This document shows, piece after piece, positions 23,967 to 33,239 of a stretch of DNA of 64,000 bases. The notes under the pieces are model-generated. The model was not told the origin of the DNA. It searched no databases and saw nothing but the letters and a program-made list of their open reading frames with translations. Both the position numbers and the translations under genes were made by a program. Source of the stretch: UBA5543 sp964464965 (GTDB lineage: Bacteria > Bacteroidota > Bacteroidia > Chitinophagales > Chitinophagaceae); contig CAYXHM010000011.1 of assembly GCA_964464965.1 (NCBI GenBank), forward strand, positions 1-64,000. Reading direction: 5' to 3'. Every line of letters begins with the position of its first letter. Position 1 is the first letter of the stretch.

Positions 23967-25121
23967 TTATTCTCCCATTTGCGTCAGCAACTGTTGCGCC
24001 TGCTGTTTTTTTACAGAGTTCTTATTTACCAGTGTGTTGAGCAGAATTTTCGCCTGCTCTGCCTGTCCAAGCCCTATATGGCACTGTGCTGCCATCAACG
24101 TAGCGGCATCTTTCTTGTTAGACTTGCTGTCGTACATCTCGTCCTGGTATATTTTCAGGGCTTTTTTATACTTTCCGCTGTTGTATAATTCGTCAGCCTT
24201 ATCCATACCATTACTGGCACGTTTGGCAATATTTACTTTTCGTTTGGTAACGGTTTCTGTTTTTGTTTCTGCCACGTCAGCGGCAGCATCAAATGCAGGT
24301 GCCTCTGGCCCTGTAAAGCTATTGCCTGTTCGTGCGGGTGAGGTGTTGCCGGTAGTAGCAGGTGCAGCGGCGGTTGGTTTGCTTTCGGTAATGCCGTAAT
24401 TGTTCTGTGTTGCAACTGTTAATGCTTTGGCGGCATCAGTTTTTTTGGCACCATCTGTAAGCGGTATTTTCTTTTCCGCTTCCTTCTTTGCCATTGCGGC
24501 TATTTCCTGTGGCGTTTTTGCAGGGGTGGTAGTGGTTGTTACGGGTGTTTGCAGTGTTGGTTCTGTTATGGTCAATAGTTCAGCGCTATCTCCCGTCACC
24601 CCGGTGGTAGTATCTGTAGTGGTTGCATTATAAGATATTTCCGGTGCAGGCACAGGCTCTGAGATAGTGCTTTGCGCCAGTTGTTGCTCTTCCGTATGTG
24701 GAAATATGCTGTCCCTCATAAACCATGCTACGCAGGTTATGGTTATCAATCCTGCAGCCGCTGCAAGTGTTTTCCAGGGTATGTTACTGCCTTTTTGCAC
24801 AGTTTTTTCAGGCTGTGTAGAGTATGTGCCTGCTTTTATTACCGGCGGCGCTGCCGTGATAGCTTTTATTTCCTGTATGGGCAAGCCCAGGTGTTTGGAC
24901 AAGAACCCTGCATCCGGTTTTTCAATAGCTGCCAGCGCTCCTTGTGCTTTATGTTCTATTATACCTTCTACCGCATCACTGCAAAGAGGGCAGCCAAGCA
25001 GGTGCGCTTCCACAACATGGGCTTCTTCGTGTACCATCTTGCCCGAAACATAATTCTTCACCTGCCTGGGGGTAAGGCAGGCGCTTTGTTCAAAAATATG
25101 TTTCAATTGTTCCTTACTCAT
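23967..25121 (-). CDS. Anti-sigma factor with zinc finger and C-terminal TPR
   Basis: A 384-residue protein starting at the ATG at 25121, whose ATGA overlaps the stop of the sigma gene. Residues about 30-52 carry an anti-sigma zinc-finger pattern (H..EAHLLGCPLC). One transmembrane helix (about 132-150, TLAAAAGLITITCVAWF) is followed by a long Thr/Pro/Ala-rich periplasmic linker, then a TPR-like helical domain (about 300-384). It probably binds the ECF sigma factor until a periplasmic signal is sensed. The TPR end is an unusual sensor or scaffold for this family. Confidence 0.82.
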   Translation of the reverse strand: MSKEQLKHIFEQSACLTPRQVKNYVSGKMVHEEAHVVEAHLLGCPLCSDAVEGIIEHKAQGALAAIEKPDAGFLSKHLGLPIQEIKAITAAPPVIKAGTYSTQPEKTVQKGSNIPWKTLAAAAGLITITCVAWFMRDSIFPHTEEQQLAQSTISEPVPAPEISYNATTTDTTTGVTGDSAELLTITEPTLQTPVTTTTTPAKTPQEIAAMAKKEAEKKIPLTDGAKKTDAAKALTVATQNNYGITESKPTAAAPATTGNTSPARTGNSFTGPEAPAFDAAADVAETKTETVTKRKVNIAKRASNGMDKADELYNSGKYKKALKIYQDEMYDSKSNKKDAATLMAAQCHIGLGQAEQAKILLNTLVNKNSVKKQQAQQLLTQMGE

Positions 25122-25684
25122 GACTTCACTTCTAACAGTCCTGCTAACTTGATTTTCAGGTTTCTTTTGCCGTTTTGTATAGCACTTTTTACCGTATTCA
25201 GGTCGTAGTTGGTTTGACGGGCTACCTCTGCATAGCTCATTTTTTGCAGGTAAAAGTAGCGTATGCATATCCTTTGTTCCTTACTCAGGTCTTGTATGGC
25301 GCTTTCCAACTCGGTCAAAAAATGTTCTTCCTTTACCTTTTGATGCCATTCCTCTTCAAATTCCATATTATCAGCCACATTTTCTTTATGCACTACCGGG
25401 TCGGCCCTGCGCAGTACCATAAAGCAATGGTTGCGGGCCACGGTATATAGCCAGGCTTTAAAGTGTGTTACCTGGTGTTTTTTCAGGTCTTCCAGCAGGT
25501 TGATGAATATTTGTTGGGAAGCGTCTTTGGCGTTTTCTGTGTCTTTCAGCAGTTTTACACATATGCCAAATACCAGGTGGCTATATCTTTCAAACAGTGC
25601 GGCAAAGGCAAGCTGCTCGCTACGTTCTGTATAGCGTTGTATCAGTTCTTCGTCTGCCAGCTTATTATAATCCTGTAGCGCCAA
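25118..25684 (-). CDS. ECF RNA polymerase sigma factor
   Basis: A 188-residue sigma-70 family factor. Region 2 lies at about 25-95 (ALFERYSHLVFGICVKLLKD...DASQQIFINLLEDL) and region 4 at about 125-182 (LPKEQ-like block, then YAEVARQTNYDLNTVKSAIQNGKRNLK, the -35-binding helix-turn-helix). It overlaps the anti-sigma gene by four bases, the usual sigma/anti-sigma operon. No target promoters can be inferred from the window. Confidence 0.93.
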   Translation of the reverse strand: MALQDYNKLADEELIQRYTERSEQLAFAALFERYSHLVFGICVKLLKDTENAKDASQQIFINLLEDLKKHQVTHFKAWLYTVARNHCFMVLRRADPVVHKENVADNMEFEEEWHQKVKEEHFLTELESAIQDLSKEQRICIRYFYLQKMSYAEVARQTNYDLNTVKSAIQNGKRNLKIKLAGLLEVKS

Positions 25685-25817
25685 AGGGGTTGAGCGTGTT
25701 TATTTAGCGCAACTAAGATAATAGATAAATCGATAATGCACCATCAACAAATTATGAATAACCTCAGGACCACAAATAACATCTTGATTAATACTATGTT
25801 TTTAATAGTTGAACTGC

Positions 25818-25825
25818 TATATTTG
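25818..25825 (+). promoter_or_regulatory. Promoter -7 box of the membrane pyrophosphatase gene
   Basis: An exact TATATTTG, with TATG 19 bases upstream as an imperfect -33. The start codon is 29 bases downstream. Confidence 0.6.
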
Positions 25826-25853
25826 CGCCTTAAATTAAACACATACTATATAT

Positions 25854-28049
25854 ATGGAAATGTTTTATCTCGTTCCCGCCTTTGGTGTATTGGCACTGAT
25901 ATACACTATGATAAAAGGCTCGTGGGTGAGCAAACAGGATGCGGGTAACGACCGTATGAAGGAAATAGCCAAATACATAGCCGAGGGTGCTATGGCATTT
26001 TTGAAAGCAGAGTATAAAATCCTTACTTATTTCGTAATCATAGCAGGACTGCTGCTGGCCTATATGGGCTACAGTAATCCTAAGTCAAGCCCTATGATTG
26101 CCGTTGCATTCGTTATAGGTGCGGTATTCAGTGCACTGGCGGGTTTTATAGGTATGCGCATTGCTACTAAAGCTAACGTCCGCACCGCACAGGCTGCACG
26201 TACCAGCCTTAGTAAAGCGCTGGCTGTGTCTTTCGGTGGTGGTACTGTTATGGGCCTGGGTGTTGCCGGTCTGGCAGTATTGGGCTTAGGTAGTTTATTC
26301 ATCATTTTCAAAATGATATTTGCTCCCGACTCTATGGTAGATAGCCTGGAAATGGAGCGTACCATCGAAGTACTTACAGGCTTCTCTCTTGGTGCTGAAA
26401 GTATTGCGTTGTTTGCCCGTGTGGGTGGTGGTATATATACCAAGGCTGCCGACGTAGGCGCTGACCTGGTGGGTAAAGTAGAAGCAGGTATCCCCGAAGA
26501 TGATCCCCGCAATCCTGCAACCATTGCAGATAACGTGGGCGATAACGTAGGTGACGTTGCAGGTATGGGTGCCGACCTTTTTGGTTCTTATGTTGCAACG
26601 GTACTGGCTACAATGGTACTGGGCCGCGAAACAACTTCAATAGATAATTTTGGTGGCTTCGGCCCTATATTGCTGCCTATGATGATTGCCGGTACAGGTA
26701 TCATCCTGTCTATCATCGGTACATGGATGGTGCGTATATCAGACAGTGCAGGTGTAAGCACCAATGCTGTGCAAAGGGCGCTGAACCTGGGTAACTGGGG
26801 ATCAATGGTGTTGACAGCAATAGTTTGCTATTTCCTGACTATGTATATCCTTCCTGAATCTATGGAATTGCGTGGTACTGTATTTACTAATATGGAAGTA
26901 TTTGGCGCTATCATCATTGGCCTTGTTGTGGGTACTTTAATGAGCATCATTACAGAATATTATACTGCAATGGGCAAACGCCCTGTGCTGACTATCATCC
27001 GTCAATCAGGTACCGGTCATGCTACCAACGTAATAGGTGGTTTGGCAATGGGTATGGAAAGTACTTTCCTGCCGATACTGGTGCTTGCAGGCGGTATATG
27101 GGGTTCTTTTGCAATGGCAGGTCTGTATGGTGTGGCTATAGCTGCTGCGGGTATGATGGCTACTACAGCAATGCAGCTGGCTATTGATGCTTTTGGCCCT
27201 ATTGCAGATAACGCCGGTGGTATAGCTGAAATGAGTGAATTGCCAGCAGACGTTCGTGAAAAAACAGACGTATTGGATGCTGTAGGTAATACTACTGCTG
27301 CTACAGGTAAAGGATTCGCAATCGCGTCGGCCGCACTTACTGCACTGGCACTGTTCGCTGCTTACGTAGGCGTTGCGGGTATCACAGGTATTGATATTTA
27401 TAAGGCAGATGTACTGGCTATGTTGTTTGTAGGTGGTATGATTCCTTTCATCTTCTCTTCACTGGCGATACGTGCTGTGGGCGAAGCTGCAATGGCAATG
27501 GTTGAAGAAGTCCGCCGCCAGTTCCGCACTATTCCCGGTATCATGGAAGGTACAGGCAAACCTGAGTATGAAAAATGCGTAGCAATATCTACAGAGGCTT
27601 CTATTAAGAAAATGGTATTGCCGGGTGCTATAGCGTTGATATCTCCATTGCTGGTAGGTTTCCTTGCAGGGCCAGAGGCTTTGGGTGGTATGCTGGCAGG
27701 TGCTACTGTTAGTGGTGTACTGATGGGTATGTTCCAGAACAATGCAGGTGGTGCATGGGATAATGCCAAAAAATCTTTTGAGAAAGGTGTTGAAATAAAT
27801 GGTGAAATGTTCTTTAAGAAGTCTGAACCACACAAAGCATCTGTAACAGGTGATACAGTCGGCGATCCGTTTAAAGATACTTCAGGCCCGTCTATGAACA
27901 TCCTGATAAAACTGATGTCTATCGTGGCGTTGGTTATAGCTCCTACATTGGCAGATATACATGGTACGGGTGGTAGCCATACAGAAGCAAAAGCAAAGCA
28001 GGAAGTAAAGATGACTGATAATAAAGTGTCTGCTATTATAATGAAATAA
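25854..28049 (+). CDS. hppA: Membrane-bound ion-translocating pyrophosphatase
   Basis: This enzyme hydrolyses pyrophosphate and pumps H+ or Na+ out of the cytoplasm. The 731-residue protein has about 16 membrane segments and the signature DVGADLVGKVE ... DNVGDNVGDVAGMGADLF in the catalytic loops, with a second Asp/Lys-rich block near the C-terminus (NNAGGAWDNAKK). The segment GNTTAATGKG has Ala where K+-independent enzymes have Lys, so this is the K+-dependent class. Whether it moves H+ or Na+ cannot be read with confidence. It has a good promoter box and terminator and is monocistronic. Confidence 0.96.
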   Translation: MEMFYLVPAFGVLALIYTMIKGSWVSKQDAGNDRMKEIAKYIAEGAMAFLKAEYKILTYFVIIAGLLLAYMGYSNPKSSPMIAVAFVIGAVFSALAGFIGMRIATKANVRTAQAARTSLSKALAVSFGGGTVMGLGVAGLAVLGLGSLFIIFKMIFAPDSMVDSLEMERTIEVLTGFSLGAESIALFARVGGGIYTKAADVGADLVGKVEAGIPEDDPRNPATIADNVGDNVGDVAGMGADLFGSYVATVLATMVLGRETTSIDNFGGFGPILLPMMIAGTGIILSIIGTWMVRISDSAGVSTNAVQRALNLGNWGSMVLTAIVCYFLTMYILPESMELRGTVFTNMEVFGAIIIGLVVGTLMSIITEYYTAMGKRPVLTIIRQSGTGHATNVIGGLAMGMESTFLPILVLAGGIWGSFAMAGLYGVAIAAAGMMATTAMQLAIDAFGPIADNAGGIAEMSELPADVREKTDVLDAVGNTTAATGKGFAIASAALTALALFAAYVGVAGITGIDIYKADVLAMLFVGGMIPFIFSSLAIRAVGEAAMAMVEEVRRQFRTIPGIMEGTGKPEYEKCVAISTEASIKKMVLPGAIALISPLLVGFLAGPEALGGMLAGATVSGVLMGMFQNNAGGAWDNAKKSFEKGVEINGEMFFKKSEPHKASVTGDTVGDPFKDTSGPSMNILIKLMSIVALVIAPTLADIHGTGGSHTEAKAKQEVKMTDNKVSAIIMK

Positions 28050-28078
28050 TAACCGTTGGTTTATGTTTTTTAAATTAA

Positions 28079-28104
28079 TCCCGGAGGCAACTCCGGGATT
28101 TTTT
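28079..28104 (+). terminator. Intrinsic terminator of hppA
   Basis: TCCCGGAG / CTCCGGGA stem with a GCAA tetraloop, followed by six T. Confidence 0.92.
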
Positions 28105-28201
28105 ATGTCTATCATTTTTATTTTGCCTTGGTCTAACACTTTTACATTAGCCTGCGTCTTAGCTGTATTAACGGTATTTTTTTAACTAAAAACAAAATGA
28201 T

Positions 28202-29458
28202 ATGAGAAATCTACTACTATTCATGCTTACGCTACTGTGCACAACGCAGGTGCAGGCGCAAACATGCAACGCCTCGGCCAGCGCTACCGTCAGTGGTAAT
28301 GTTGTAACATTGACCAATACCAGTACGCCTACAGCATCTACAGGTATTTATACTTACTATAGTATAAATTGGGGAGATGGCTCTACGCCCACAGGTGTTA
28401 CTACCAATGCAGCACAAGTACACGCCTACACCATAGGTGGTACCTATACCATCGCATTGATGCAAAGTGTGCTTGATTCAACGGTTTTCCCTCCAACACA
28501 ATGCAACGATTCTACATGGGTGGTTGTAACGGTTACAGGTGCTAACCAGAATTACATCTCCGGCAGCCTGATAGTAGATTCAACCAGCAATATAGATTCT
28601 TACAAAGTATGGTTGATTACCTACGACTCTGCAACCAGCATACTTGCTGCTGTAGATTCTGTGGTTATTACCACTATGGCAGGTGGCGGAACGTATTCGT
28701 TTAATAATCCGGCGGCAGGCCAGTACCGCACTAAAGCAGCCTTACATAGCGGTGCTACTTCTGGTACAGGGCATGTGCCTACGTACCACACTTCTTCACT
28801 TATGTGGAATACTGCAACTATTATCAACCATACAGGTGGTATTACTTCAGGCAAGAATATTACTATGCAAACCGGTACACTTACATCAGGCCCCGGTTTT
28901 ATAGGAGGTAATGTAAACCAGGGTGCTAATAAAGGCACAGCCAATGGTATAGCAGGTCTTAACGTATTCCTGGTAAATGGATCGGGCAATGTTATTGCAT
29001 TTACAGAAACAGATGCGAATGGTGCTTATAGCTTCTCTAATATACCTGTGGGGGCGTACAGTGTAGCTCCTGAAAACCTGAACTATGCTACTACGCCTGC
29101 AGTACTGAATATAACGGCCGCTAATACTAGTGTAACAGGTGTTAACTTTGAGCGTTCTCACAGTGGGAAAACAATTGTACCTGTGGCTTCAGGAATTGCA
29201 AATGTTGCAAACAATGGCCTGGAGTATGCAATATTCCCTAACCCTGCTGCAGATGTTGTTACTATTAGTTGGAACAAACAGGCTAATGCCAATGCAAACA
29301 TCAGCATTACAGACATAAGCGGTAAGACAATCTACACCGGTACATCAGCTATGAGTGCTAATACTACAATAGATGTTTCTGCTTTACAGGCCGGGCTTTA
29401 CTTCCTGAATGTGAGTTCAGATGCCGGCAGCAGCACACAGAAACTGACAATACAATAA
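28202..29458 (+). CDS. Secreted T9SS-cargo protein with PKD- and CNA-B-like domains
   Basis: A 418-residue protein with a signal peptide (ending VQAQ, about residue 20). It has a PKD-like beta-sandwich (about 25-110, with WGDGSTPTG and HAYTIGGTYTIAL), a middle region, a CNA-B/carboxypeptidase-regulatory-like repeat (about 235-310, GLNVFLVNGSGNVIAFTETD), and a T9SS type A sorting domain at the C-terminus (YAIFPNPAADVVTISW ... AGLYFLNV ... QKLTIQ). It is probably a cell-surface or released adhesin-like protein. No enzymatic residues are visible. Confidence 0.85.
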   Translation: MRNLLLFMLTLLCTTQVQAQTCNASASATVSGNVVTLTNTSTPTASTGIYTYYSINWGDGSTPTGVTTNAAQVHAYTIGGTYTIALMQSVLDSTVFPPTQCNDSTWVVVTVTGANQNYISGSLIVDSTSNIDSYKVWLITYDSATSILAAVDSVVITTMAGGGTYSFNNPAAGQYRTKAALHSGATSGTGHVPTYHTSSLMWNTATIINHTGGITSGKNITMQTGTLTSGPGFIGGNVNQGANKGTANGIAGLNVFLVNGSGNVIAFTETDANGAYSFSNIPVGAYSVAPENLNYATTPAVLNITAANTSVTGVNFERSHSGKTIVPVASGIANVANNGLEYAIFPNPAADVVTISWNKQANANANISITDISGKTIYTGTSAMSANTTIDVSALQAGLYFLNVSSDAGSSTQKLTIQ

Positions 29459-29488
29459 TACGTTTGCCTTTATAAATCTTAACCGATT

Positions 29489-29520
29489 ACGGCCTCCACG
29501 CACGGGGGCCGTTTTTTTTT
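29489..29520 (+). terminator. Intrinsic terminator
   Basis: ACGGCC / GGCCGT stem extended by T-G and two C-G pairs, then a run of more than eight T. It ends the T9SS-cargo transcript. Confidence 0.88.
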
Positions 29521-29579
29521 AACATAGTTTCATAAACGCTATTGATTTCTTTTGAGTGCGTTTTCGTTATTTTGCAACA

Positions 29580-29885
29580 ATGAAAAAAATCATCTCTTAT
29601 ATCTTCCTGACCATTTTTACCTTGCAGGTGCTGCCTGTAAAGGAGATAGGCAGGATATTGTATAAGGGGATGATGACCGAAGAAATACACGAGGTAGAAA
29701 CAGAAGGTAAAGCCGGAGACGGGAAAAACCTGAAATGGAAACCACTGAATGAATATTACGTTACTGCGGATGATAACCGCGCTTTATATTTCACAACCGT
29801 CATACAGATAGCCATTCACCAGGCTGAAAATCTACCTGATAGGTTTGTTCCTGACATTACCACGCCTCCTCCAAACGTTTGTTGA
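29580..29885 (+). CDS. Small conserved-looking membrane-anchored or secreted protein
   Basis: A 101-residue protein starting at the ATG at 29580 (MKKIISYIFLTIFTLQVLPVKEIG). The N-terminal hydrophobic stretch could be a signal peptide or anchor. The block LPVKEIGRILYKGMMTEEIHE resembles small Bacteroidota proteins that I recall but cannot name. The C-terminus ends TPPPNVC. No catalytic motif. It sits alone between a terminator and the carbonic anhydrase gene. Confidence 0.6.
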   Translation: MKKIISYIFLTIFTLQVLPVKEIGRILYKGMMTEEIHEVETEGKAGDGKNLKWKPLNEYYVTADDNRALYFTTVIQIAIHQAENLPDRFVPDITTPPPNVC

Positions 29886-30013
29886 TATTTTTTTAAAAAG
29901 TGCACACATATTTTGTGGTGTAGCATACATGCTTGTATAGCATGTACAACGGTGTGCTGTTAGCGCATACCGTGTTATATTCTTTTAATCATTTATCAAT
30001 CAAACTATATTTT

Positions 30014-30688
30014 ATGCCAGGTACACGCAGTACACAAGCTATTTCTCATGATATTACACCAGCAGAAGCATTACGTATGCTGAAGGAAGGTAACGGCCGG
30101 TTTGTAAACAACCTGAAGCTGAACCGCAATTTGCTGCAACAAATGAATGAAACTAAAGACGGGCAGTGGCCATTTGCAGTAATACTTAGTTGCATGGACT
30201 CCCGCACATCTGTAGAACTGATTTTTGACCAGGGGCTGGGAGATGTATTCAGCATACGTATTGCCGGCAATATCATTTCTGATTATATTTTAGGCAGCCT
30301 TGAGTACGCTACAAGCGCGGCAGGTGCTATATTGATAGTAGTGCTGGGGCACACGAACTGCGGCGCGGTAAAAGGTGCCTGCGATACAGTAGGCCAGGCC
30401 AATTCAGGAGGTAACCTTGATAAGCTGCTTGGGAAGATACACCCTGCTGTTGACACCGAAACAACCTTCAAGGCAAACCGCGATAGCAGCAACATACCAT
30501 TTGTAAATGAAGTTGCCCGCCTCAATGTTGAAAACTCTGTAATGGAGATATTAAGCAAGAGCGAAATAATAAGGAAGCTTGTAAGCGATGGGAAGGTTGA
30601 TATTGTGCCTGCAATGTACAATGTAGGCACCGGTGAGGTTGACTTCAGCAAAGTTTACTCTGCCCAGCATGACACAGCTACGGTATAA
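30014..30688 (+). CDS. Beta-class carbonic anhydrase
   Basis: It interconverts CO2 and bicarbonate. Read from the ATG at 30014 (MPGTRSTQAISHD); a longer in-frame start at 29933 adds an unlikely segment. The 224-residue protein has the zinc ligands C60 and D62 (with partner R64) in SCMDSR, and H113 and C116 in GHTNCGAV, the defining beta-class arrangement. The segment RIAGNIISDYILGSLEYA also fits. There is no signal peptide, so it is cytoplasmic. Monocistronic with a strong terminator. Confidence 0.95.
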   Translation: MPGTRSTQAISHDITPAEALRMLKEGNGRFVNNLKLNRNLLQQMNETKDGQWPFAVILSCMDSRTSVELIFDQGLGDVFSIRIAGNIISDYILGSLEYATSAAGAILIVVLGHTNCGAVKGACDTVGQANSGGNLDKLLGKIHPAVDTETTFKANRDSSNIPFVNEVARLNVENSVMEILSKSEIIRKLVSDGKVDIVPAMYNVGTGEVDFSKVYSAQHDTATV

Positions 30689-30721
30689 GCAAACTATTTT
30701 TTTTAATTGGGGTATATTAAA

Positions 30722-30757
30722 GTGCCGCGTGGTATTTCTACCATGCGGCACGCTTTT
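30722..30757. terminator. Bidirectional-type terminator between convergent genes
   Basis: A 13-bp stem (30722-30734 / 30739-30751, one G-T pair) with a TTTC loop, followed by GCTTTTT. It lies between the carbonic anhydrase stop and the stop of the convergent M23 gene. Confidence 0.85.
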
Positions 30758-30778
30758 TATACAATATGCGCAACCAGC

Positions 30779-31750
30779 TTAGTCGAAAGACTGGTTGCTG
30801 GCGGCAGCTATTTTTGTCAGGCGCTCATAATCTGCGGCCGTAAGGTCGTTAAAGAAAAAGTGTATCGGGTCTATCTTGGTCCCGTTTTTTATTACCTCAT
30901 AGTGCAGGTGCGGGCCGGTGCTTTTGCCGGTACTGCCTATCCAGCCTATCACTTCGCCACGTTTTACACGGTCGCCCACGCGTACCTTTACTTTTTGCAT
31001 ATGTGCGTACAGAGATGCGTAACCATATCCATGATTCACTACCACATTGTTACCATATCCACCATTATCATATCCCGCTTCCTTTACCGTTCCATCGCCA
31101 GTAGCATATATGGGTGTGCCGGTTGCCGCGGTAAAGTCTATACCCGTATGCATTTTGGGCGTTTTATATATAGGGTCTATCCTGTAGCCAAAACCTGATG
31201 CTACACGGTCTAACGTGCGGTTGGATACAGGTTGTATGGCCGGTATAGATGATAACATCCTTTCTTTTGCTTCTACCAGTTTTTGCAGAGTATCGTAAGA
31301 GGTTGCCTGCATATGCAGCCTGTTGCGCAATCCGTTTATCCTTACCCGCATACTGTTCACAAGGTCTTCAGAACTGGTATAGGCCAGGGCAGGGTCTGAG
31401 TGGGCGTAGTCTTTCCCTACGCGTATGCTATCGGGTAGTGGCTGCGCTTCAAAAACAGCCCTGTATATATTGTTATCGCGTGTTTCAAGTTGCGCCAGCG
31501 ATTTGCTCAATTCATCCAGTTCCTTTTGCAGTACTCCATACCCTTCCTGGAGCTGGTGCATTTCGTCTCTCAGGCGCTTTTCTTTTGGCGAATCAATAAA
31601 CTGGAAGGCTATAGCAACTGTGATGGTGGCTGTAACCAATGCGGCAGACACCACGCCTAATATCCGCAGCAACCTGGTCTTCCAGGATAGCTCAAGTTTT
31701 TCAAACCTGTGCGTGTCTGTGTTATAGTAATATTTTCTTACCCGCTTCAA
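30779..31750 (-). CDS. M23 family metallopeptidase (LytM-like)
   Basis: A 323-residue protein with a basic cytoplasmic N-terminus, one membrane helix (about 28-50), a coiled-coil region (about 55-100) and a C-terminal M23 domain (about 185-300). Zinc-site motifs are visible: HTGIDF (H..D) and HLHYEV (HxH). This topology fits envelope-anchored cell-wall endopeptidases or activators of amidases. Whether it is catalytic or regulatory is not certain, but the zinc ligands look intact. It is transcribed toward the carbonic anhydrase gene. Confidence 0.9.
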   Translation of the reverse strand: MKRVRKYYYNTDTHRFEKLELSWKTRLLRILGVVSAALVTATITVAIAFQFIDSPKEKRLRDEMHQLQEGYGVLQKELDELSKSLAQLETRDNNIYRAVFEAQPLPDSIRVGKDYAHSDPALAYTSSEDLVNSMRVRINGLRNRLHMQATSYDTLQKLVEAKERMLSSIPAIQPVSNRTLDRVASGFGYRIDPIYKTPKMHTGIDFTAATGTPIYATGDGTVKEAGYDNGGYGNNVVVNHGYGYASLYAHMQKVKVRVGDRVKRGEVIGWIGSTGKSTGPHLHYEVIKNGTKIDPIHFFFNDLTAADYERLTKIAAASNQSFD

Positions 31751-31898
31751 ATAACGTTATTGGCAGGTAAAAATACTTTTTATGCGCAGAAAAGTGCATG
31801 CCTGCAAATACGTTGGCAGTCCTTTAACATACAATAGAAAATATTTATGGTTAGTTATAGCAGGGCAAATAGTATCTTCCTCTGTAAAATCCACGCTT

Positions 31899-32990
31899 AT
31901 GAAATATACTGCCGTCCTGCTCTGGACCATTTTTGTTGTGTCAACAGGTAGCGCACAGGTATTGCAGCCCGGTTTCAACCGTAACGAATACCTTGATATG
32001 CTGAGGGTGACAGCCCGGCAGGTAGATACGCCATGGACTAATGTAAAAGTACCGGCTCCGCATAATTACAACTTTGTGTACAGGTCAGATATAGTTGGAC
32101 TTGATAATATGTGGGATCTGTGGATACACAAAACTGATAAGATAGCAGTATTAAGCCTTCGCGGCACCACTGCAAACCCTGAAAGCTGGCTGGAAAACTT
32201 CTATGCAGCCATGGTACCTGCGCAGGGAGCGTTGCAATTGGATAACAAAAGGACCTTCACTTACAAGCTTGCTTCAAACCCCAAGGCTGCGGTACATATA
32301 GGCTGGTTGCTGGGTATGGCCTTCCTGTCTGATGATATTCTTCGCAAAACAGATTCTTTATATAAAAAAGGGTACAAAGACTTTATTATAATGGGGCATA
32401 GCCAGGGTGGGGCACTGGCTTACATGTTCAGGTCCCATATATACTACCTGCAGCAGGAAGGAAAGTTGCCTGAAGACATACGGGTGAAAACATATAACAG
32501 TGCTGCTCCTAAACCCGGCAATCTTTATTATGCATACGATTATGAGCATATTAACTATGGAGGATGGGCATACACCGTGGTAAATGCCGATGACTGGGTG
32601 CCGGAAACTCCGCTTTCATTGCAAACCATTGCTGACTTTAACACGGTAAATCCCTTTACCAACGCTGGCGAGATGCTTTCAAAACAACCCTTTCCTAAGA
32701 ATGTAGTACTAAAACTTGTGTACAATAACCTGCGCAGGCCGGCAGCTAAATTGCTGAAACGCTACCAGCGCTACCTGGGCGACGAAGCCTATAAAATGGT
32801 GAAAAAACAACTGAACGAATACCGGCATCCTGCATTGTACAACAGTAATAACTATATGCGTGCGGGCACACCGGTGGTACTTACGGGTAATGACGTGTAC
32901 AGGAAAGAGTATCCTGATAAAGAAGACCAGGTATTTATACATCATTTCCCCGAGCCGTATTATTACCTGGCGGGTCAGTTGCCTGAATAA
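31899..32990 (+). CDS. Secreted class 3 lipase-like hydrolase
   Basis: A 363-residue protein begun at the ATG at 31899 (MKYTAVLLWTIFVVSTGSAQ), which gives a clean signal peptide; a longer start at 31782 would bury it. It is an alpha/beta-hydrolase of the Lipase_3 type with nucleophile S168 in GHSQGG and the upstream block LSLRGTT that forms the oxyanion region. A conserved D in VVNADDWVPETP probably belongs to the triad. Natural substrate unknown. It has no T9SS sorting domain, so periplasmic or outer-membrane export is assumed. Confidence 0.85.
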   Translation: MKYTAVLLWTIFVVSTGSAQVLQPGFNRNEYLDMLRVTARQVDTPWTNVKVPAPHNYNFVYRSDIVGLDNMWDLWIHKTDKIAVLSLRGTTANPESWLENFYAAMVPAQGALQLDNKRTFTYKLASNPKAAVHIGWLLGMAFLSDDILRKTDSLYKKGYKDFIIMGHSQGGALAYMFRSHIYYLQQEGKLPEDIRVKTYNSAAPKPGNLYYAYDYEHINYGGWAYTVVNADDWVPETPLSLQTIADFNTVNPFTNAGEMLSKQPFPKNVVLKLVYNNLRRPAAKLLKRYQRYLGDEAYKMVKKQLNEYRHPALYNSNNYMRAGTPVVLTGNDVYRKEYPDKEDQVFIHHFPEPYYYLAGQLPE

Positions 32991-32995
32991 AGACA

Positions 32996-33014
32996 GCCCC
33001 GCCAAGGGCGGGGC
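32996..33014 (+). terminator. GC-rich hairpin after the lipase gene
   Basis: GCCCCGCC / GGCGGGGC stem with a three-base loop, 6 bases after the stop. The U-tract is weak (CGCTTGCTTT), so termination efficiency is uncertain. Confidence 0.55.
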
Positions 33015-33205
33015 CGCTTGCTTTCATAAAGGGGGTAAAATCTTAATGGCCGGGTTATATCACAAAATTACCAAGAGGCGGTTTGTGTTCTGATACGTGT
33101 ATAAAGGTATTGTTACTACGTGCTGGCACGGACGGCTTCTATATTGTTGTTTATTGTAATGCTTGGTTAAACAAAGGCATGACACTAAAACCAACACCAT
33201 TTTGT

Positions 33206-33213
33206 TATATTTG
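33206..33213 (+). promoter_or_regulatory. Promoter -7 box of the gldFG operon
   Basis: An exact TATATTTG, 27 bases before the gldF start. No clear TTTG lies at the right distance upstream. Confidence 0.55.
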
Positions 33214-33239
33214 CCAACTCCAAAAATAACAGTGCGGCA

